A stretch of 17,141 bases of DNA, from the NCBI GenBank assembly GCA_036514635.1, contig DATBWU010000278.1, forward strand, positions 1-17,141, read 5' to 3'. This document shows, one piece after another, positions 12,647-17,141 of the stretch. The stretch is from DASSFZ01 sp036514635 (lineage in GTDB: Bacteria > Chloroflexota > Anaerolineae > Fen-1058). The notes beneath the pieces are model-generated. The model was not told where the DNA came from and searched no databases. It saw nothing but the letters and a program-made list of their open reading frames with translations. The translations under genes and the position numbers were made by a program. Position 1 is the stretch's first letter. Each line of letters begins with the position of its first letter.

Positions 12647-13459
12647 ATGCCGACCTCTTCCGACACACTCTTCGAACGAGCCGGTCGCCTCATCGCGATT
12701 CTCGCCGCCCTGGCGCTGGTCGCGCTGACGACCCTGCCGCTGTTCGCGCTGCTTGTGCGCGCACTCGAAGAAGACCTCGCTGCACAAATGCTCGACCCCA
12801 GCGTCGGCGCAGCCATTCGCCTCAGCCTGCTCACGACGCTGATCAGCGCGATCGTGATCCTCGTCACCGGCACGCCGCTGGCCTACGTACTGGCGCGCTA
12901 TCGCTTTCGCGGGCGAGACACGCTCGACGCGCTGATCGGCCTGCCGATCGTCTTGCCGCCCGCCGTCGCCGGCATCGCACTGCTGATGGCGTTCGGGCGG
13001 CGCGGCGTGTTGGGCGGCGCACTCACCGCGCTAGGCATCTCGCTGCCGTTCACCACCGCCGCCGTCGTGCTGGCGCAAACATTCGTAGCGGCGCCCTTTT
13101 ACGTGCGGGCCGCCAAAGTCGGCTTCGCGAGTGTGCCGCACGAGCTCGAAGAAATGGCGCTGGGCCTGGGTGCCTCCAGCTGGCAGACGTTTCTTCGCGT
13201 CACACTGCCGCTGGCGCGGCGCGGGCTGGCCTCCGGCTTGGGACTGGCCTGGGCGCGCGCGTTGGGCGAATTCGGCGCGACGATCCTGTTCGCAGGCAAC
13301 CTCATCGGTCGCACCCAGACGATGCCGCTGGCGATTTACACCGGCTTGGAATCCGATCTCGGCGCAGCGCTCGCCGTCGCCATCCTGCTCGTCGGCATCT
13401 CGCTGATCCTCATGCTGCTCCTGCGGCTCGTCACACGCGAGGTCGGTGGACTTGACTGA
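12647..13459 (+). CDS. modB: Molybdate-type ABC transporter permease (ModB-like)
   Basis: The protein has 270 residues and about six membrane helices, typical of ModB, which forms the channel for molybdate or tungstate uptake with a binding protein (ModA) and an ATPase (ModC). Family marks are GLPIVLPPAVAGIALL (98-113), the EAA loop ELEEMALGLGASSWQTF (166-182) followed by LPLARRG, and the diagnostic ALGEFGATILFAGN (205-218) with GRTQTMPLAIY (221-231). I chose the ATG at 12647 because the frame upstream of it encodes the hairpin repeat; no good ribosome-binding site is visible. No modA or modC is adjacent. It runs opposite to both neighbours and its 3' end overlaps the downstream ABC gene by 29 bp. 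A sulfate or tungstate permease is a less likely reading. Confidence 0.85.
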   Translation: MPTSSDTLFERAGRLIAILAALALVALTTLPLFALLVRALEEDLAAQMLDPSVGAAIRLSLLTTLISAIVILVTGTPLAYVLARYRFRGRDTLDALIGLPIVLPPAVAGIALLMAFGRRGVLGGALTALGISLPFTTAAVVLAQTFVAAPFYVRAAKVGFASVPHELEEMALGLGASSWQTFLRVTLPLARRGLASGLGLAWARALGEFGATILFAGNLIGRTQTMPLAIYTGLESDLGAALAVAILLVGISLILMLLLRLVTREVGGLD

Positions 13460-15269
13460 ACACCGGCGAAGGACTGAGGACGAAATCGCGGCGGAGTTCC
13501 TCCTGATCGCGCAACTGCAAATCGTAGATCTCCCGGTACAGCCCACCCTCGCCGAGCAGCGCCGCGTGCGTGCCGCGCTGGACGATGCGACCATGCTCAA
13601 GCACCAGAATGAGATCCGCTCGCTTCACCGTCGTCAGGCGCTGAGCGATGACGAACGTCGTGCGACTCCTCATCAACTCCGCCAGCGCCTGCTGAATCTG
13701 ATACTCCGTTTGCGTATCGACCGACGAGGTGGAGTCGTCGAGAATCAGGATGCGCGGGTGCATCAGCAGCGCGCGGGCAATCGCCACGCGCTGGCGCTGT
13801 CCGCCCGATAACGTGACACCCTTCTCGCCGACGACCGTGTCGTAGCCGTTGGGGAACGACAGGATGAATTCGTGCGCGCGCGCCGCCTGCGCTGCGGCGA
13901 TAATCGCGTCCGGCGGCGCATCGGGCCGGCCAAAGGCGATGTTGTCGCGGATCGACATCGAGAACAAAACCGATTCCTGCAAGACGATGCCGATCTGCGA
14001 CCGCAGCGACTTCAGCGCGCAGCGGCGCACGTCGATGCCGTCGACGAGCACCGCGCCGGACGTCACGTCGTAGAAGCGCGGGATCAGGTTGATGATCGTC
14101 GATTTGCCCGACCCGGTCGGCCCGATCAGCGCCACGACCTGATCCGGCTCGGCGACGAACGACACGTCCTGCAGCGCCGCGCGCACGGTGGCGTGACTCT
14201 CGCCGTCGTGGAGCGGCCCGGTCTGCGCGGGCCGATGATAGGCAAACGTGACGCGATCGAACTCGACCCGGCCTCGCAGCGGCGGCAGCGAGATCGCACC
14301 GGGCGGATCGGCGATGGCGATCGGCGTGTCGAGCACTTCGAAGATGCGGACCGCCGACGCGGTCGCTTCGCCGAGCATGTTGACGATCCATCCCAGGCGC
14401 TGGGCCGGCATCGACAAGAGCAGCACATACGAGTTGAATGCGACCAGCTCGCCCAGTGTCAACCGCCGATCGATGACGAGCTGCCCGCCGAAGCCGATCA
14501 CCAGCGCCGTGGAGGCGATCACGAAAACCTGCATGAGCGGCATCGCATTCGCCCAGTAGCGGATCGTCTTCACGCGGCTGTCGTACAACTCGCGGTTGCC
14601 GGTCGCGAAGCGATCGCGCCGATCGCTCTCTCGCGCAAACGCCTTGACCACCTGCATCCCGGTGAGCGTCTCCTGCAAAACCGTGCTGATGCGTGCCAGC
14701 GCCTGATCGATGCGCGTGAAGTACGGCGTGATGACGACGCCGAAGCGGATCGTGTAGGCAACCAGGAACGGCATCGGAATCAGCGCGATGAGCGTCAGGC
14801 GCGCGTTGGCCGAGAACAGAATGACCAGGACGCCGGCAAACAACAGCAGGATGTTGATCAGATCGACGAGCGCGAAGCCGACGAAGCGCTGGACGTTGCT
14901 CACGTCCTCGGTGCAGCGAGCGAGCAATTGCCCGGTCTGCGAGTGGTCGTGATAAGCGAACGGCAGCCGCTGAATGCGCTCGTACAGCGCGTCGCGGACG
15001 TCGTAGGCCAGGCGATGGCTGAGCCATTCGGCGGTGTAGCGTTGCACGAAGTTGAGCACCGATCGCACCAGGCCAATGCCGATCAGCCCCAGGCCAATCG
15101 TCGCGACGAGGCCCGCGTCGCCCTGCGCCAGGCCGAAGTCGATGGCGTCGCGCAGCAGGCGCGGGACGATCAGGCTGAGCAACGTGATCAGAATGAGGCA
15201 GACCGTCGTCGCGATAACTCGCCGCCAGTAGGGACGGGAGAAGGTCAGCAATCGAATTAAGGATCGCAT
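13431..15269 (-). CDS. ABC exporter half-transporter, degenerate-site subunit (MdlA/TM287-like)
   Basis: The 612-residue protein has a six-helix transmembrane domain (about 15-310) and an ATPase domain with Walker A GPTGSGKST (383-391), Q431, a canonical LSGGQ (487-491) and Walker B ILILDD (507-512). The catalytic Glu is replaced by D512 and the H-loop His by Q543 (IAQRL). These two substitutions mark the degenerate half of heterodimeric exporters such as TM287/288. About 20 extra residues (347-366) precede the first ATPase strand. No strong ribosome-binding site precedes the ATG. A CATAAT lies so close upstream that a leaderless or short-leader mRNA is possible. The C-terminal tail overlaps the end of the modB-like gene. 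Confidence 0.92.
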   Translation of the reverse strand: MRSLIRLLTFSRPYWRRVIATTVCLILITLLSLIVPRLLRDAIDFGLAQGDAGLVATIGLGLIGIGLVRSVLNFVQRYTAEWLSHRLAYDVRDALYERIQRLPFAYHDHSQTGQLLARCTEDVSNVQRFVGFALVDLINILLLFAGVLVILFSANARLTLIALIPMPFLVAYTIRFGVVITPYFTRIDQALARISTVLQETLTGMQVVKAFARESDRRDRFATGNRELYDSRVKTIRYWANAMPLMQVFVIASTALVIGFGGQLVIDRRLTLGELVAFNSYVLLLSMPAQRLGWIVNMLGEATASAVRIFEVLDTPIAIADPPGAISLPPLRGRVEFDRVTFAYHRPAQTGPLHDGESHATVRAALQDVSFVAEPDQVVALIGPTGSGKSTIINLIPRFYDVTSGAVLVDGIDVRRCALKSLRSQIGIVLQESVLFSMSIRDNIAFGRPDAPPDAIIAAAQAARAHEFILSFPNGYDTVVGEKGVTLSGGQRQRVAIARALLMHPRILILDDSTSSVDTQTEYQIQQALAELMRSRTTFVIAQRLTTVKRADLILVLEHGRIVQRGTHAALLGEGGLYREIYDLQLRDQEELRRDFVLSPSPVFSQVHRPRV

Positions 15270-15315
15270 ATTCTTATTATGCGCCTCGGACGCGGAAACG
15301 TGACAGGAGAATATC

Positions 15316-15371
15316 GGATTGCAGAATGCGGGTTTCGGATTCTAATCCATCCGCATTCCGAAATCCGCAAT
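15316..15371. repeat. Heptanucleotide repeat array with inverted halves, intergenic
   Basis: Eight contiguous 7-bp units fill the gap between the MATE gene and the ABC gene. The left half reads GGATTGC, AGAATGC, GGGTTTC, GGATTCT. The right half reads AATCCAT, CCGCATT, CCGAAAT, CCGCAAT, and is roughly the inverse of the left, so the array can fold into an imperfect hairpin. The period equals that of the tracts in fdhA, but the unit differs. Confidence 0.7.
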
Positions 15372-15378
15372 CTAAAAA

Positions 15379-16788
15379 TCACACTTTAATGGTCTGCCAT
15401 TTGCCACTGCGGAAGCGCAGCCAGAAGAAGAGGGCGCGGACGGCGAAGTCGGCCAAGATGCCCAGCCACGCGCCGGCCAGTCCCCAGCCCAACACGTTCG
15501 CGCCGAGGTAAGCCACGCCCAGACGTACGCTCCAGATCGAGACGACGGTGATGACCAACGTGGTGCGCGTATCGCCCGCGCCGCGCAGCGCGCCGGAGAA
15601 GACGAACGAGGCGGCCATGAACGGCTGCGCGAACGCGGCGATGTGGATCGCCGAGATGGCCGCGGCCACCACGCCCGGATCGCCGGTGAAGATACGCAGG
15701 ATCGGCTCGGCCAGCAGATACAGCACGACGGCCATCACCAGCATTACGCCAAGCGCCAGCCGGAACGAGGCGTACGCGCTCTCGTGCGAGCGGCGCGGAT
15801 CGCCCGCGCCCAGCCCCTGCCCCACCAGGGCCGTCGCCGCGACGGCGAAGCCCCAGCCCGGCAGGTATGACAGTGACATGATGCGCAGGCTGACGTTGTG
15901 CGCGGCGAACGTGGCTGTGCCCAGTCCGGTGATGACCGTGACCAGACTGACCAGCGCCAACTGGAGCAGCACTTGCTCCGCACCGGCGGGTAGGCCGACA
16001 TTGAGAATGCGCCTCAAGCGGGCGAGGTCGGGTCGCCAACCTTCCCTCGCCAGGCGAATGCTGGCGCGACTCCGCAACAACATCCACACCACGCTCGCGC
16101 CGATCACGCTGCGCGCAATCATCGTCGCCAGGCCCGATCCGAACACGCCCAACTGCGGCGGGCCATACACCAGGGTGATGCCTAACACGGCGTTGACGAT
16201 CAATTGCAGGCCGGTCAATAGCATCGGCGTGCGGGTGTCGCCCGCCGCGCGCATCGAGGCGGTTCCGATCAACCCCATCGCCGTGAGCGGCAGCGAAAGG
16301 GCGATGACGTGCATAAACGGCACGCCCAGCTCGACGACGTCGGGTTCTGCGCCCAGGCTCTGCAAAATGCCCGGTGCGAAGACGATGACGAGAAGAGCGG
16401 CGATAGTGCCCATCGCCCCGGCGGCGAGAAGTCCCTGCTGCACGGTTCGCCCGGCGTCGATGCGTTCGCCTGCGCCGATATGCCGCGCGACGAACGCCAT
16501 GCACCCGACGGCGATCGCCCCGAAAAAGGCCAGGGCCAGCATCACCACCTGACCCGTCAGGCCGACCGCCGAGAGCGAGGCCGCGCCCAGATGGCCGACG
16601 ATGAACAGATCCGTCAGATCGACCCCGGCAAACAAGACTTGCTCGATGACTGCCGGCCAGGCCAGCCTGAGCACGATACGCGTGATGCCGGGACGCAACG
16701 GCTGCGCAGCGATGACTATTGGGCGTGAAGACAACAAAGCCCCGGCGCGCAGGCCAGGGGCACGAGACAAACCTTTCACGATTCTCAC
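15379..16788 (-). CDS. MATE family efflux transporter
   Basis: The protein has 469 residues and about 12 membrane helices in two homologous halves. Family marks are the first-helix region LRLAWPAVIEQVLFAGVDLTD (about 40-60), the repeated motif MRAAGDTRTPM in the first half and ALRGAGDTRTT in the second, and VGQGLGAGDPRRS. MATE proteins export cationic drugs or metabolites in exchange for Na+ or H+. The start is GTG at 16786-16788, with AAAGG 6 nt upstream. The N-terminal 30 residues before the first helix are somewhat long, and an internal GTG could be used. It lies on the same strand as the ABC exporter gene 110 bp downstream, forming an efflux neighbourhood. Confidence 0.9.
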   Translation of the reverse strand: MRIVKGLSRAPGLRAGALLSSRPIVIAAQPLRPGITRIVLRLAWPAVIEQVLFAGVDLTDLFIVGHLGAASLSAVGLTGQVVMLALAFFGAIAVGCMAFVARHIGAGERIDAGRTVQQGLLAAGAMGTIAALLVIVFAPGILQSLGAEPDVVELGVPFMHVIALSLPLTAMGLIGTASMRAAGDTRTPMLLTGLQLIVNAVLGITLVYGPPQLGVFGSGLATMIARSVIGASVVWMLLRSRASIRLAREGWRPDLARLRRILNVGLPAGAEQVLLQLALVSLVTVITGLGTATFAAHNVSLRIMSLSYLPGWGFAVAATALVGQGLGAGDPRRSHESAYASFRLALGVMLVMAVVLYLLAEPILRIFTGDPGVVAAAISAIHIAAFAQPFMAASFVFSGALRGAGDTRTTLVITVVSIWSVRLGVAYLGANVLGWGLAGAWLGILADFAVRALFFWLRFRSGKWQTIKV

Positions 16789-16890
16789 CAGGTACCTTTC
16801 CGTCCGCTCCGGGCGGAGCGGCGGCGCTCATCATATCATGCCCTGACACTCATGACAACGTGATGAGCCGCGGAGGCGGCAGAGAACAGT

Positions 16891-16945
16891 AACCGGGTTC
16901 CCCAATACCCCGAAGCACAACCAGGGGTGAGAAACCCGGTTTCTC
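16891..16945. repeat. Inverted repeat with a GAGAAACCCGGTTTCTC palindrome
   Basis: AACCGGGTT (16891-16899) is the exact inverse of AACCCGGTT (16933-16941), and the right arm lies inside a 17-bp palindrome (16929-16945). It sits between the partial gene and the MATE gene. It may be a transcriptional stem-loop for the partial gene or an intergenic repeat; the region 16789-16988 holds no gene. Confidence 0.55.
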
Positions 16946-16988
16946 TGGCTCTTGTTCGGCTACACCGAGTCGATCATGACTACGTCGG

Positions 16989-17141
16989 TTACGGCAACGT
17001 GCAGCCAGGCGGCGGCTCGATCGAGTAGGACTGCGAGAAGCTGTGGCCCGACTCGTCAATCACGCGTATCTCACCCAGCCACACCTTGCAGCGTGCCCAG
17101 CGAACGATGTAGTACGCTTCCGATCCGACCCGCTCATCCCA
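16989..17141 (-). CDS. C-terminal end of an unidentified protein, truncated by the window edge
   Basis: A minus-strand frame enters from the window edge and ends at TAA (16989-16991), giving 50 residues. It contains WDERVGSEAYYIVRWARCKVW and ends IEPPPGCTLP. The alternating hydrophobic strands, aromatic residues and two Cys look like a secreted beta-sandwich domain end (fibronectin type III or similar), but this is only an impression. The codon choice is like that of the neighbouring genes. The start and most of the protein are outside the window. Confidence 0.55.
   Translation of the reverse strand, partial: WDERVGSEAYYIVRWARCKVWLGEIRVIDESGHSFSQSYSIEPPPGCTLP

Noticed and set aside
13872..15260. 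Long + strand open frame (462 codons) opposite the ABC exporter gene
   Set aside because: It is Arg/Asp/His-rich with no recognisable domain, and mirrors a clearly conserved ABC transporter on the other strand. High GC produces such shadows.
16850..17059. Minus-strand open frame of 69 codons
   Set aside because: Ser/Arg-rich and overlapping a better frame (16989-17141) that enters from the window edge with a more protein-like composition.

Overview
The window is a high-GC bacterial chromosome segment with densely packed, largely co-directional genes. No single marker fixes the lineage. A bacterial class II diterpene cyclase, a selenocysteine formate dehydrogenase, GC-rich hairpin repeats and heptanucleotide repeats together suggest a Chloroflexota-like organism, which is a tentative inference. 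I see no rRNA, tRNA, CRISPR array or transposase gene.

Layout. Positions 2-514 hold the 3' part of a lipoprotein gene on the + strand. It faces a long block of minus-strand genes: a stand-alone class II terpene cyclase (681-2327), a CoA-transferase and an alanine dehydrogenase forming a tight pair (2792-5202), a universal stress protein (5411-5887), a formate dehydrogenase catalytic subunit (6042-8951) and a small DUF4177-like protein (9121-9429). Next comes a + strand PadR regulator with a small membrane protein (9694-10502). The right third is transport: two ABC exporter half-transporters on the minus strand (10672-12471 and 13431-15269), a molybdate-type permease on the + strand between them (12647-13459), a MATE efflux protein (15379-16788) and the end of an unidentified gene (16989-17141).

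Main points. (1) The formate dehydrogenase is one gene read through an in-frame TGA. That TGA lies where Sec-containing formate dehydrogenases carry selenocysteine, and it is followed by a SECIS-like hairpin with a GGTCT loop 18 nt downstream, the same spacing I recall for E. coli fdhF. (2) The same gene carries three tracts of heptanucleotide tandem repeats that are translated in frame. (3) Two palindromic elements (526-625 and 5219-5317) share near-identical 15-bp inverted termini but enclose unrelated cores. Both cores, and that of a third element at 12518-12628 with other ends, fold as an outer stem holding two hairpins. (4) The two ABC genes look like the catalytic and degenerate halves of one heterodimeric exporter, split by an opposite-strand modB-like gene. 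(5) The terpene cyclase has DLDG where DxDD is expected.

How the genes may work together. The modB-like permease could supply molybdate for the formate dehydrogenase, although no ModA or ModC is visible. The CoA-transferase and alanine dehydrogenase are probably co-transcribed and fit amino acid or organic acid fermentation. MATE, the ABC pair and PadR form an efflux and regulation neighbourhood. These links come from position and family knowledge, not from direct evidence.
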